Origin: Darksidea phi
Taxonomy: Eukaryota > Ascomycota > Dothideomycetes > Pleosporales > Lentitheciaceae
Reading direction: 5' to 3'
Length of the DNA stretch: 64,000 bases
Assembly (NCBI GenBank): GCA_030770425.1
Contig: JASJFT010000033.1
Coordinates: forward strand, 124,001-188,000
Part shown: positions 48,292-60,489 of the stretch, piece by piece
Numbering within the stretch: position 1 is the first letter of the stretch
Layout: every line of letters starts with the position of its first letter
Notes under the pieces: model-generated
Databases searched by the model: none
What the model saw: only the letters and a program-made list of their open reading frames with translations
Told to the model about the DNA's origin: nothing
Made by a program: the position numbers and the translations under genes

Positions 48292-50220
48292 ATGAGCAAC
48301 TCCTTCAAGGCCAACGGCCCGCCAGCGGGTCAAAGCATGAATTCTGCGAATCAAGATCTCAGTTCCGATGAGCTCAATGCGTTCATGGCGAGCTACGGCA
48401 CTGGAGGCTTAAACAATGGTTTCGGTCTTCCTGGCGAAACCGACAACTCCAGCAACCTCTTCATTTCCAATACCTTCACGCCTTCCAGCGGTGCTGGACA
48501 CCATTCGATGAATGTCAATGCTTTTGCTCCTGGCGAGTTCAGCAATGACCAAGGTCAAATCCATAACGATCTTCTCCCCAATTTCAACGGCCCTGAGTTG
48601 TTCAATGTCAATGGCGGTATTTCCGGAAACAATGAAGGCATCCGGTCTAGTGCTGCGCACTTCGATTCGGACGACAACTACGAGTACCTCAAGCAGCAAT
48701 ACAACCAAAATTATGGTATCTACAACGATGAAAATGCCGCCGCCCATGACGACTCTGGATTCGTCGACGGTGACCAGTTCGCTACTCTGGAGGAGTCCAT
48801 AGACGTCCCCTGCCCCGGTGTCGAGCGCTCGAACAGCTTCGCGTACAATGCCGAGCAAGTCAATACCTCTGGCTACACCCACGCTTCTGACCCTTCCGAG
48901 CTCCCCGTCAATGTCACCTACAAGAATGGACACAACAATACACGTGGCTATGTCCCAGCATCCTACACTCCAGAAGCCTCCGGAAACCAAGCCTACGGGC
49001 TTTCTAGTCAGTTCGCTAACTCTAGTTACGGCCAGCACACCGCACTAGAGCGACCAAACAACACTGCCTACGCTCGACAACCCGCAGTCCCGGCTGCATC
49101 TGAAACTGAGGTCAACGACGTTGAGCTCAACTTTCCCGACCTCCCCAGCACAAACCACATCAACCTCGCTACGTACTTGGGGCTTGACTACGACCCCAAG
49201 ACTATGACTTCTGAAGACCTAGCTGCGAAGGGTAACCAACATCTCAACTATGTCTATAACAAAGTCAAGCATCTCCTCAAGCCTACCTACCTCCCTCTTA
49301 ATGCCGAGGATTTCGAGCCATTACCTGCCGATACCCCTCCCCCATCGCCTACTGGGAACGGCGATGAGAACGGCAATGAGAACAGCAATGAGAACAGCAA
49401 TGAGAACAGCAATGAGAACAGCAATGAGAATGGCGACGAGAACCCCGAGGAGGCGCATGGAGAGACTCCCGCAGCCCCTGCCACCGATGCACCCCCAAAA
49501 CCACGTCGCTTGCCTATATACCCCGCCTATACCAGCCGGTTCAAGACCTCCGAGGAAGCAAGGGCGCACCGCAAGCGCAGCCGCTATGGTCCGAAGATTG
49601 CCCCGGACACGGAGCGCGTCAAGAAAGAAGGCCGCGCGTACTGGGTGAAGCGCATCTACAACGCCATGATCAACATCCACGGCATCGTAGATGGCGACAC
49701 ATCCATCCACCGCCAGCGCTTCTGCAACCCAGTCATCCGAGGGTTCGACCCGCTTGACCTCGAAGCCGCAGCCCACCATGTCTTCGACGCTGCCATTGCT
49801 GTGCACGAGCGTGGCTGGAACCGTCCTATCGCGTACCACAAGAAGGTTATTCGTGGCAACTTGATGGATATCAGCGCCACGAGTGTTGAGCGACGTCTTG
49901 CGCGTATCTGCGTCAAGCTTTCGTCGAACAAAGCATTGGTGGACGATGCGGTTCGTGGTGGTGTGACACTTGCGTTGCTCTGTGACAATCCTGAGGCCCG
50001 TGGCTCTACCAAAAATTGCAACAACGCCGGCAACAAGAAGCGTGGTGAGCGGCTGGCGCTGGCTCCACCAGAAACTGTGAAGGGTGGCGCGAAGGGTGCG
50101 AAGGGTACGAAGGCTGCAAAGGGCGTGAAGGGTGCGAGGGTTACGAAGGATAGCTCGAAGGGCGCGAAGGGCAAGAAGGCTGCAAAGGCTGCTAGTGCCA
50201 CATCTGGCGCGCAGCAGTAG
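48292..50220 (+). CDS. Asn/Ser-rich protein with a conserved basic helical core and lysine-rich tail, function unknown
   Basis: A single open frame of 642 residues. The first about 340 residues are Asn/Ser/Tyr/Gly-rich and disordered. A 12-nt repeat (49354-49443) then encodes NENS units. A compact core of about 150 residues follows, from YTSRFKTSEEARAHRKRSRY through AYWVKRIYNAMINIHGIVDG, AAAHHVFDAAIAVHERGWNR and SVERRLARICVKLSSNKALV to GVTLALLCDN; it is helical-looking and basic. The tail is a run of KGAKGTKAAKGVKGA-type repeats, like linker-histone tails, suggesting nucleic-acid binding. I do not recognise the core. Strong codon bias and absence of introns support a real gene. Confidence 0.75.
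   Translation: MSNSFKANGPPAGQSMNSANQDLSSDELNAFMASYGTGGLNNGFGLPGETDNSSNLFISNTFTPSSGAGHHSMNVNAFAPGEFSNDQGQIHNDLLPNFNGPELFNVNGGISGNNEGIRSSAAHFDSDDNYEYLKQQYNQNYGIYNDENAAAHDDSGFVDGDQFATLEESIDVPCPGVERSNSFAYNAEQVNTSGYTHASDPSELPVNVTYKNGHNNTRGYVPASYTPEASGNQAYGLSSQFANSSYGQHTALERPNNTAYARQPAVPAASETEVNDVELNFPDLPSTNHINLATYLGLDYDPKTMTSEDLAAKGNQHLNYVYNKVKHLLKPTYLPLNAEDFEPLPADTPPPSPTGNGDENGNENSNENSNENSNENSNENGDENPEEAHGETPAAPATDAPPKPRRLPIYPAYTSRFKTSEEARAHRKRSRYGPKIAPDTERVKKEGRAYWVKRIYNAMINIHGIVDGDTSIHRQRFCNPVIRGFDPLDLEAAAHHVFDAAIAVHERGWNRPIAYHKKVIRGNLMDISATSVERRLARICVKLSSNKALVDDAVRGGVTLALLCDNPEARGSTKNCNNAGNKKRGERLALAPPETVKGGAKGAKGTKAAKGVKGARVTKDSSKGAKGKKAAKAASATSGAQQ
49354..49443 (+). repeat. 12-nt tandem repeat encoding Asn-Glu-Asn-Ser/Gly
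   Basis: About seven copies of a unit like AATGAGAACAGC, the middle ones identical, in frame within the Asn-rich protein. Confidence 0.9.
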
Positions 50221-51999
50221 ATGACCGTTGGAGTCTGCACCGAGTTGGTTTCTTCTGGTTTCTTTTCTACTCGACTTCTGCCTGATCTATTGGTCGTTTT
50301 CATGTTTTCTTTGGCACCCCAGATCTCATCGCTTGACCAGATGGGTCCCCATTTACGACTTTGTTATGTCATACCCTAGATTTCTTTTGATCAGCTTGAA
50401 AGCTATCATTTTCGGTCTTAGTTTCCTAGTATAACTCGGTAGTACATTCGCGTCAGAGTTACGGCTTCGGCTTTTGGTAGTGTAGCATCTTCAATCCATT
50501 TCTACCTTTACAATCATCGTGCCTCCAGATTGTGAGTATGATTGCAGCAATGTTGTGACATAAGTGGATCATGAAAGCAATGCGAACGATAGGGTCCCCA
50601 GAGTGTGGCCCCTTTATTTCCCGTACTGGTATCTCACCTAGCATCTACTCTTCATCCTCCTCATACCCACTCCCTAATATACACCAACCTCATCAATCCC
50701 ACCCTTTGCCTACAACCACTTATAGAGGGACACTAGGCCTTCTCCTCACTCCCCTCCATGCTCGGCAAGAAGTAGTGGAGGGAACAACACAGGTTGAAGT
50801 ACGGTTCGAATGAACGCTAACACGTTTTTGCTCGAAGCTGGGCTGCTTGTAGAGGCGAGTGTACGAGCAGTTGAAATTTAGCCCGACGTCGTAAAGCCCT
50901 AGAGCATTGATGTCGATGGTTGTATCGGTGATGCGTGTGTAAGTATGTACTTGAGCGTCGTAGTAATGGGTATAGTGTTCGTTTGTGTATTCGGGATGAT
51001 TCATAAAGACTTTGACGGAATTGCTGAGTAGGCGTCTCAATAAGTAGTATTGCGGCGGCAGCAACTGGAAAAGAGCTGTTCGTCTCATGAGTGACTTCCG
51101 AGTGTCCATGGTAATGCTGCGCATACCACCAGAACAGGTGCGTACAAGGACAGCTATGGCCGCCCTAGGCCGAGGATGTGCGTTTCTTTTAGCTTTGGCT
51201 GAGTTAAGATACGCCGCCGCGGGCCGCGAGGAGATGATTAGACAGATAGGCAAGTCCGCGGGTGGAATGCTACTCCAATATTATCTGCCAGAGATCGCAC
51301 GGTAGTGACTGTTGCTTGGTAGTGAACAGGCTGCGAAATGGTTTAGAACGGAGTGCATTAAGAGGATTGCGAAGGGTTGCATCCGGAAACTCGAGTTCCG
51401 CTACCTTTGGGCCTACACCTCGTTGCAGAATGAATCACTGCAGGGCGTCTGTCTCCAAGTAGATACATCTGCGTTATTTCAATGCAGTCTTTGTTTCCGG
51501 TACTGTATTTGTGCAATGCCTCCATGATGCGGTGGAGCCAAACCGTGGCGCATGAACAACCTAGTGGCGTTTTTCCCGCCCATTAACGACCTATGCAGTG
51601 GGGTTTACACATGCTTCACTATTGTCTACAATAGTTATTGGTGTGGATTTTCATAATGGGAGTCTCTTTTGAAGGTCCGTACAAAATACAGTAGGAGTTT
51701 GTAAGCGGCGGAGGTGCTATACTCGCAGTTTAGACACGATAATAGACCTGTAGATACCACTGAAAGAGAGGCAACTGACACAAAAACGGGGTCGAACAAG
51801 AACTTTATGTATTCTCGTTAAGAACGTGGCCTATTCTCGTTGGAAGCCGGCGGCCTATTTTAGTTGGTGCGTTGGAGCCAGGTGTTAACCGACCCCAGCT
51901 ACAAAATTCACTTGAGGAAGGAGTCTGTGCACGTGAGGCATCTCTTAGTCGTATGTCCGTGGTCTCTCACTCTCATGTGTTCCTTCATCCATCCCCCAA
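50221..51999. other. gene-poor region with one doubtful minus-strand frame
   Basis: On the minus strand, 51109-50720 encodes up to 129 residues starting MDTRKSLMRRTALFQLLPPQ and containing FMNHPEYTNEHYTHYYDAQV. The composition is protein-like, but no domain is recognised and the end (after about 50810) looks random. The plus strand is also open at 51087-51305. I do not call either a gene. The remainder is AT-richer and empty. Confidence 0.3.
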
Positions 52000-52635
52000 A
52001 TGCCCACTGACGTACAAACATTCGCTACCCCCTCAACCTTGCCAATTTTAGAATCTCCCACAATGTACTCTCTGTCTTGGAATTGGCACAGTACTCGTGA
52101 GGGTCAGTCGAATATACAAGAGCGGTTACCCATCCCCCAGACATACAGCAAGCCCATTCATCCAATCACTTCCGTGCCTACTCTGGTATGTCCAATCGAA
52201 TCCGCCTTTGGACCCGGCCTTACAATGTCTCTTGTAGGCCAAGTGTTTAACAAAGCTCTTTCCAAGAACGTCTCGGTCTACATCTCCGAGTCAGGAGACG
52301 GCTTCAAACGCCTCACTGGCGGCGTTAGCCACATTGTGAAGAACGCGGCTCTTGCTAAGATCGAGAAGCGCTTTGAGAATGGTATTCTATTTAATGACGA
52401 TGACACGAAACTAATGGAAAGTCACCATTATGTGGGTCACCACTTCGACCTTTCTACATCATATTAACTAATCACGATCAGTAACATGTATCACCAGAGC
52501 GAGGGTGATTCTAGCGCTTGCTATTCCGTCCAAGGCGAGACTATAAGCGGTAGCAAGGTCAAAGGCAGACACGTCACTGACGACGCGTCCAAGCAGACTG
52601 TAAGATTTCTACTCCACCATCTCACGTGGGACTGA
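52000..52635 (+). CDS. doubtful two-exon gene, unknown protein
   Basis: Exon 1 52000-52431 and exon 2 52498-52635 join in phase (GTGGGT..ACCAG, branch-like TTAACTAATC), giving 189 residues. Without the splice the frame stops at 52467. The middle part, MSLVGQVFNKALSKNVSVYI followed by SESGDGFKRLTGGVSHIV, looks like folded protein. Exon 2 is polar (SEGDSSACYSVQGETISGSK). An alternative GTAAGA..ATAG intron after 52599 would end the protein a few residues later in another way. There is no signal peptide and no known domain. It lies alone in a gene-poor region and may be a lineage-specific or decayed gene. Confidence 0.4.
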
Positions 52636-53697
52636 AGATGTGGTTAACCTCGTCACATAGCAAGCCAGATAAGCATCCTCGTTGCGGTATCGAGTTATTT
52701 ACTCGCGCCTTGAAGTATCTCTGGAAGTCGGAGCAATTATTGGTCCTTGATGCGTGTTATTATTGTGACGAAGTGAAAGCAAATTTGTCCAACTCTCATT
52801 ATTCTCTAGGAATATGCCAACCTGCAATTGCTATTTATTGATTTGTTTGTATGTAAGCTTGAAAAGCCCAAAAAGCTTTAATTCTACCTCTGGGCGACAT
52901 TTCAGCTTTCGGCCTGCTTGTGCGGATGACCTTCGGAAGATCGAACTATGATGGGGATGCGGACGGCCTTCCACGGTAACAAAAGGATGTGTAAACTGTC
53001 TCTTCTTTTTACTATTCTCGCGTCCAACTTTGAAGAAGGAACAATACCTGTGGCGCGAAGAAGTAGGGTAGGTGAGAGGTGAGCGAAGGTAATGCGGTAT
53101 TGCGGTCGCGCACGGTAGGTTCGAAATTCCGATACGGAAGGCGGGATTCTTGGGCTTTTTATCTACATATATGAGCATGATAATATAGTTGAATGGGCGA
53201 ATAAAAGTGGTCGAGACGATTCATTGTTGTCGAACGTCGCAGACATAAGCGGCTGCTTACGTTATGAGTCGTTCGCTGCTCGGCCACCCAAACACCATCT
53301 CCATGAGCACTCGCGTGACCCCTTTCTTGTCTCCGTCGCCACGGCTGACGCCCCAAAACTGCTAACAGGATTCGCTTCAACAACCAATCGAAACCATGGG
53401 GAGGGCGATTTTAGCAGGCGGACTAATGCAGATGCAGAGTGAGGCACGCGACTCGGAGTTTTCGTGCCCTCAATTTCCTTAAACCCGACTGACGTAGCGG
53501 TGTCCGCCAACTTTGGTAGGCAGTAGGTATTGAATAAAAGGTGCGCTGGAAGCAAGTAACCAGTGGTTGTGTGTATCTTAGACGCATGCCTAGAGTCTCC
53601 CTGCGGCTTTTTCGTCATTCATCACTTCGATTTCAATATCTGCACGACTACATTCCCGACCTTGGCCTTAGATTCTATCCTGCTCCTGTATCAGTTC
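52636..53697. other. intergenic, nothing distinct
   Basis: Short frames on both strands without domain features. The right part should contain the promoter of the MFS transporter. No motif is assigned. Confidence 0.4.
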
Positions 53698-55546
53698 ATG
53701 GCGGATCTACGCCTAAGTCGAACGCACGCATCGTCAAGAACGCGATCACGCTCTCAGTCCAGTCACCCTAACAGTCTACCGCTACCTCGACTTCTCTCAA
53801 GCCAGTTTCCGGATGATCATTCCGTATACCACCACGACGATGGCGAGGGTCATGTACAATCAGACGCAGAGTCACTGCACAAAATTGAGAGTGAACGCAG
53901 AGGAAGTGCGAGCGAGGACGATAGCGATAGCTCATCTGAAGCTGATTCCTCAGAAAAGAAAGATGATGAGGTAGCGCCAATAGAAAGTGGAGGAATCATG
54001 GTTGAGGAAATGCGAGATGGTATCCCGGATCAACGCGATATTGAAGCACAAACACCACAATTGGAGAAGAAGAAGTCTTCGCGGTCGATCAAAGATCCCA
54101 ATCTAGTAGGATTCTTGGGCGAGGTGAAGTCTATGCGCTAACAATAGGCAGGTCACTTGGGACGGTCCGGATGATCCTAAGAATCCGAAGAACTGGTCGA
54201 TGAAACGAAAATGGGCAGCAACTTTGATCGTGTCATCGTTCACATTACTTTCGCCCGTATCCTCGTCGATAATCGCTCCAGCTCTTACCGCTATTAATAC
54301 GGAGTTCAACATAACCAACGAAGTCCAATCGCAACTTACGCTCTCTATCTTCGTTATTGCATACGCGATTGGGCCCCTATTACTCGGTCCTTTATCGGAG
54401 ATCTATGGGCGTGTGATAGTCCTGCAGCTATCGAACTTGTTCTACCTAGCCTGGAACATTGGGTGTGGATTCGCTCAGACGTCTGGGCAGCTGATGGCAT
54501 TCCGATTCCTTAGCGGGTTAGGAGGCTCTGCGCCTCTTGCTATTGGCGGAGGGCTCCTCAGCGACTGCTTCTACCCCGAGCAGCGCGGTAAAGCTATTTC
54601 CATATATTCTCTCGCACCGCTTCTTGGTCCAGCCATTGGCCCCATCGCAGGCGGATTCATCGCACAAGAAACTACATGGCGTTGGTGTTTCTGGTCCACG
54701 TCTATATTCACAGCGGCCGTTCAGGCCTGTGGTTTCTTTTGCCTGCAGGAGACATATGCGCCCAAGCTACTCGCTTGGAAGCGCGATGCTCTGAGAAAGG
54801 AAACAGGAAACACGGAGTTGCGTACTGAATACGACAGCCCCGACAAGACACTCGTCAAGACTCTCCAGACCGCGCTGCAGAGACCATTTAAGCTGCTCGG
54901 TACTCAGCCCATCGTGCAAGTCCTCGCATGCTACATGGCGTATCTCTACGGTCTCATGTATCTCATGCTCTCAACCTTCCCCGTGCTCTGGTCCACACGC
55001 TACAACCAGTCCGTCGGTGTGGGCTCGTTGAATTTCATCACCATGGGCTTAGGCTTCTTCCTCGGGACGCAAATCTCCGCACCATTGAACGATGCCATAT
55101 ACCGACGTCTCAAAAAGAGGAACAACGGCGTCGGCAAACCCGAGTTTCGTGTGCCACTAGTGGTTCCAGCGTCGTTCTTGGTCCCCATAGGTCTGTTTTG
55201 GTACGGATGGAGCGCGCAGGCGAAGGTGCACTGGATCATTCCCAATATCGGGGCCTGTATTTTCTGCGCGGGGGCAATTGTGGGGTTTCAGTGTATTCAG
55301 ACGTATTTGGTGGACTCGTACACCAGATACGCAGCGAGTGCGATTGCGGCAGTTACCGTGTTGAGGTCACTGGCTGGCTTCGGCTTTCCGTTGTTTGCAC
55401 CGGCAATGTTCAATGCCTTAGATTTTGGATGGACAAACAGCTTGTTGGCATTCATAGCTATTGGACTAGGCATACCTGCACCTTTCCTGCTGTGGCATTT
55501 TGGCGCTCAGTTAAGGGCGAGGAGTCGATATGCTGCTGGTGGTTGA
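53698..55546 (+). CDS. major facilitator superfamily transporter, DHA1-type drug/polyamine exporter
   Basis: Two exons, 53698-54105 and 54152-55546, 600 residues, with a 46-nt intron between NL and VTWDGPDDPKNPKNW. That WDGPDDPxNPxNW motif marks the start of the membrane part in the fungal DHA1 (FLU1/TPO-like) group. The first about 135 residues are hydrophilic and Ser/Asp/Glu-rich, with many possible phosphorylation sites. Twelve hydrophobic helices follow. Signature motifs are GPLSEIYGR (loop 2-3), LSGLGGSAPLAIGGGLLSDC (helix 4), APLLGPAIGPIAGGFI and WRWCFW (helices 5-6). These carriers export drugs, polyamines or toxic metabolites by proton antiport at the plasma membrane; the substrate cannot be told. 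No biosynthetic cluster is beside it. Confidence 0.9.
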
Positions 55547-56598
55547 AGAGGAGAAAGGTAGCAAGGTTCGGGTTCGATGTGTCTTCCTAGGTGCAAGACG
55601 TTTCAGCGAGCAATGCATTGATGGCATTGGTATCTGCAACATTAAATCTTTCCTGGTCTCTTTTGTTGGGTAACTTGGCCGCTAGAGCTGCTGCGTGGAA
55701 ATACCGAATGGATCACTGCACCTGTCCGCGTATTAGTTAGCCATTATTATGGAGTAGAGGCAAATAATAAGTCGAGTAATCTATAGTCAGGCTTAATAAA
55801 TAAATCTTTATCAAAGAAACTAAAATTAAATTTAAACTGACAGCGTAGAGGGTGACGGAGAATAGCAAGTGCTAGGATGGGATATTCGGGACTCTACAGT
55901 CCGGATTACTAAGCCAACTATCTCAACTCCTACTCTCGAAAGGTTCACGAGCTCATCGCCAACTTGCCGTAGGCTATGTGACGACTTTCTCGTGCTGTTT
56001 TAAAGGAGACAAATCGGAGCGGCGGGGGGAGACCGTAGGTAAGAGGACCGCGAAACACGCGGCTAGAGCTTCTATGAGCCAGAAGTGTAGGGAACATTAT
56101 TAATAATTACTTGGCTTTGGAACCGAACAGCGGTAGCTGTACGCCATACAACTTGGCAAGATGCCTCCGCGTCAACAAATCGACTACGACGCCGAGATTG
56201 GATAGTCTCGGGCGCTCCACTACCATCTTTGCGTTTATTGTAATCTACATGGAGTATGGTCTAGATCTCGCGCTGTGTTGAAGATGTACTTGTTGATGCT
56301 CGCCTTCCTCGTCGTGAGCGATCCAGAGGAACGTATTACTTAGTCCTTCTCGAATGATCTTCTAAAGCAAGGACAATGAGTAGAAATTATATGGACTCAG
56401 AATTCGACTCGATAAGGATGTACACATATAGGCCCATAGAGTAGTGAATTCTGAACTTGGAGCTGACCTGATTGGCTATTTTTTCAGCGCACAGGCCACC
56501 TTGATTTTGGGAGCTCTGTCATCCAATGTCAAAGATCAGACAGCTTTCCGCACCCTCACGGCACCTCTGCCACACCTCCTACCATCCTGCACACTACA
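55547..56598. other. intergenic with AT-rich, possibly RIP-decayed segment
   Basis: About 55740-55845 is strongly AT-rich (AATAAATAAATC, AAATTAAATTTAAAC). The frames from 55850 to 56380 are interrupted by stops on every strand. This is compatible with a degraded mobile element, but no terminal repeats, target duplication or transposase motif can be shown. Confidence 0.35.
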
Positions 56599-57869
56599 AT
56601 GGACATGTCTTCGGCATGCAATTGTATGGCTAGGGTACCCAAGACCCTCAGACTCGCCCCAGCGCTGCGCGTTCCCGCCCAATCCTCCGCGCGCCGAACC
56701 TTCGCATCTTCCCACAACTCCAAGCCGGCTACATCACTGCGGATTGTAACGGAAAAGGGTACATCATGTGCACTGAAGGCGAATCTTAATGTTGGAAGGC
56801 GGACAAATGGCGTGCAGGGGCAAATACGGCTGTTCTCCAGCTCAACACCACGACATAAGCTCAAGACAATAGAGCAAGTGCGTGCAAGGAACAAGGGCGG
56901 GGTAAGGTTCTTCTCATGACCCAATAACATTGCCTACGAAAGGACAAAGAGCTGACTGTCTGCAATTATAGCCATTCAATGTCACGGCCGCTCTCCTCTT
57001 CCTCGGAACCGCAGGGGGGCTGTACATCTACTTCACACAAGAAAAGGAGCGCATGGCGCGGAAACGGATTGCAGAGCAGACAAAGGGCGTCGGAAAGCCG
57101 AAAGTCGGGGGACCGTTTGAGCTGGTGGACCACAATGGTCATGCGTTCACGAGCGATGATCTGCTGGGGAAGTATTCGTTGGTACGTTGGCTCCTATATA
57201 TACGCATGGCAGTCGGAGTCTTTGACGTGTGACATGGAAGAGTCGAGGTTCAGGTCTTCCGCAGGAAGTATGAGCGCAGGTGGAACAGATGCTAACGGAG
57301 ACTCCTCAGGTTTACTTTGGCTTCACCCACTGCCCTGATATCTGCCCCGATGAGCTCGATAAAATGGCCCTGATGTATGACAAGGTGGTGGCGCAATGCG
57401 GCGACATCCTCGTTCCAATAATGATAACCTGCGACCCCGCGCGCGACAACCCTCAGGTGTTGAAAGAGTACTTACACGAGTTCCATCCAAAGATCATTGG
57501 CTTGACTGGTTCCTACGATGCTATCAAGGACACATGCAAGGCGTATAGAGTGTACTTTAGCACACCACCGCATGTGAAGCCAGGTCAGGACTATTTGGTG
57601 GACCACAGTATCTACTTTTACCTCATGGGTATGTTAAGCCATCTCCTATTCTCTTGCACATGGTCGGACATTACGATGGCGATCCACAGCCTTGGGATTC
57701 ACAATATCGCAAATGATAGACCCAACTGACGTCAGGCGCAGATCCAGAGGGTGACTTCGTAGAAGCTATCGGGCGCAATTTCACCGCGGACCAGGCTGCG
57801 AAAGTGATCTCCGATCATATCAAAGATTGGGAGGGACCGTTGAAGAAGAAGGATAGGTGGGCCGATTAA
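56599..57869 (+). CDS. SCO1: mitochondrial copper chaperone Sco1
   Basis: Four exons: 56599-56901, 56972-57181, 57310-57628 and 57736-57869; 321 residues, junctions in phase. The N-terminus is basic and Ser-rich (MARVPKTLRLAPALRVPAQS within the first 30), a mitochondrial presequence. A single membrane helix at about 104-122 (VTAALLFLGTAGGLYIYF) is followed by a thioredoxin-like domain: GGPFELVDHNGHAFTSDDL, then VYFGFTHCPDICPDEL with copper ligands C179 and C183 (CxxxC) and H270 in YLVDHSIYFYLM. Sco1 delivers copper to the CuA site of cytochrome oxidase subunit 2 at the inner membrane. All ligands are present. An upstream ATG pair adds a few residues; the second or third Met may be used. Confidence 0.93.
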
Positions 57870-60489
57870 ACCGTCTACATTGACGTCGTTTGGCTACCAT
57901 CGAAGGTTAGTGGTAGGCTGGAGGTTCTAAGCGACACACCCCCCTCACTCTATTCTTCGGGGGTAGCAGTGTGTGGCACAGCTGTATCGCGTCGCTGCTA
58001 ATGGTGACAGGTAGCATAGCGGGTAGGTCGTGTATATGTATGTATCTTGTAGGTATGTAGGATTAACGTGTAGACCGCATCGCAGCATCCCACTCCGTAC
58101 ATTGATTGTCTTTGTTCCAGCTAAGCGCTATGCCGTATCTTAAGGGTCATCAACATCAACAGCTCTGGCCTCGGTGCGAAGTCCATTCTGTCGGTGACAG
58201 ACCCTTTGAGATGAGGTCCTATTAGTAGATGGTCTGGTGACGAAGACGAAGCAGCATCTTTTTGCCGGCCTCACATTGCACGGCGCGGGCGGGCGGCACG
58301 GGGCTGGAATCTTGGGGATCACTCAGCACCGGTGGTTCAGTTCGCAGAAAGTGGAAGGATGAGTTCTCTGGATGGAAAGCCGTGCAGGGTGATCCTTGTG
58401 CTGTTGTTGGTGTTGTAAAGGCTTATCTTTTGCAAGGCTTGGACGAGGCAAATCAAGAGTTTGGCGATGCTGCGCTGATGCATATGCAACTGTGAGGGAC
58501 AGCTCTAACCGCTAGTTGGAATGCAGCGAGTAAACCCGTTGCTAGAGCCACGCCCTTGTGATTCTAAGTCAAACGAGACCAATTGCTTCGTGGAACTTCA
58601 GGCGTGAAACGTTGACAAGCTTGAAATTTTCAACTAGTGACGATGGCTGTGATACGCGGTTGTTGGATGAGCGATCGATTAGGAAATTACTGTGGCAGAG
58701 AGTAGAAGAGGATCATGTGAATGTCGCGCGCGCGCATCAAGATAAGCTTTTCACTTAGGCCGTGTCGGCGCGCACCGTGCGGGGAATGCCCTCGGTATCG
58801 CCGTTGAAAAGAAGGAAGACCCATTATAACCAGCGCTCATCAGCAGGGCGTTCCCTTTGTACGCCCGAGCATCAGCTTACTAGCCCATAACCAGTTCAGC
58901 TTCAACATCGGTCTCAGGCCTATCCATGCCTACCCACCGCATCCGTAGCCAGAGGGGAGCCTCACGCGACATGAGATAGACCCCCGATAAGCTCCTTCCA
59001 ACTTCAAGTTTTTGTCCCGGGCCGCTTGGCCCTCGATCGACTTCCTAGGCGATGCCACTCTTGTTCAAGGATGCTATGCCTGTTGAGGATTCAAGGCCGA
59101 TGCTGATGGTCTCGATGGTTTCCGCTGGCCGGGTCGCTACATGAGTGCAGACTCCGCTGCATCGGATTGGTGCCGTCTTGCGTGCAGGCGCGTAGGGAAC
59201 GAGCTCAATGCCCAGATCGTATATCGTGAACAGTTAGATGGAGGGTGTAGGGATTGCGGTGGTTGCCCCTCAATGTGCGCCTGCGCATGTCAAGCTAACG
59301 TCATAGTTGTGGTCAATCACGGCTCCGTCCCAACAGCCTCGCCATCTCAATTCTCCCTGACCGCAAGCCATCTCTTCCTCTTTCGCCGCCACCATCTACG
59401 CCTACACGCGCGACGCCTCGAAGCCCCCTCACCTTCCTAATTAGGATTAATAGACGGCTGCCACTAACGTGCTTCGTGCAGCCTATCCGCGCACAAGCAT
59501 TTGCCGGGCCGCATTGGTCGCCAATTTGCCCGACACCGACATTAATATGGCAAAAGAAGGAGAGCGTGGAACGTGGAAATGGAGCACATGAAGGGGCAGG
59601 GGAGGTGCTCCTACTGACCAGTCAATTGAAGCGTTGGATATCAATTGATCGTGTTGTAGACGCCCCAACCTGAAGCCCTCATGATAACTTCCGTCAGCAC
59701 ATCAGCCATTAGATGGAAGACACCATACATATGACTACCGGGCTACAGAGTAACCGCGGGATACTTCCCACCTCGCGCAGATCGCGGCTTGAACGGCGCA
59801 TCTGCAACCGCTGGCGCAAGGAACAGACCCGCCACCGTTTCACGCAAATTTGGACATCTCCACGAACCAGCGGCGCGCTGCTATCGCAGACACAGACAGC
59901 TGGTCAAACCTTGCCACAGCGGAAGCCCTTCTCCAGACTTTGGCGTTCCTTAATGTGAGATACCGGGCACACGATCAACTCACCTGTGTGGCACAGACCC
60001 TTACTCTCCTTCTTTATCCTGGTGCGATGCATTGATGGATGCGCGAAGCCCGAAGACTGGGCCAGCGCATCTTCATCTGCGTTGCCCAATGAGGTTTCAA
60101 AGCCCGGAAAAGAGGCGTCCCGAGTGATAACCTCGAAGTTAATTCGAAGAGGCGTCGTGTGGTTCAATACGTAGGTTGCTGTGCCGTCGGATGCGCCCTT
60201 ACCCCGAGGGGCAGGCCGTGAGCTTCTACGAATGCTTCGATGCATCTAGCTCCACTAACTGGCCGAGGTCCGATAGCAAACGTATGGGCCATGATACAAA
60301 ACGACAGGGTACCAATGCTGATAGAGCATGGGGTGGCTTCCCTACCGCGGAAGGGGCTAGCTCTCCCCCGCATGCACTAACAGCATATATTGTGTGCTAG
60401 ACCCTCTCACCTGGCCCTTCTCGCGCGAGTCGCCTTGACTTCTGTGGACATCCATCTCATATTCCGTAGGTACGGTACACTAGTCCAAA
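57870..60489. other. 2.6-kb gene-free region
   Basis: No frame shows domain, signal peptide or intron structure. Composition is mixed. The last 300 bases should hold the promoter of the OPT transporter. Confidence 0.45.

Noticed and set aside
50720..51253. 177-codon minus-strand frame
   Set aside because: It has no recognisable domain, the plus strand is also open across part of it, and the last third is compositionally random.
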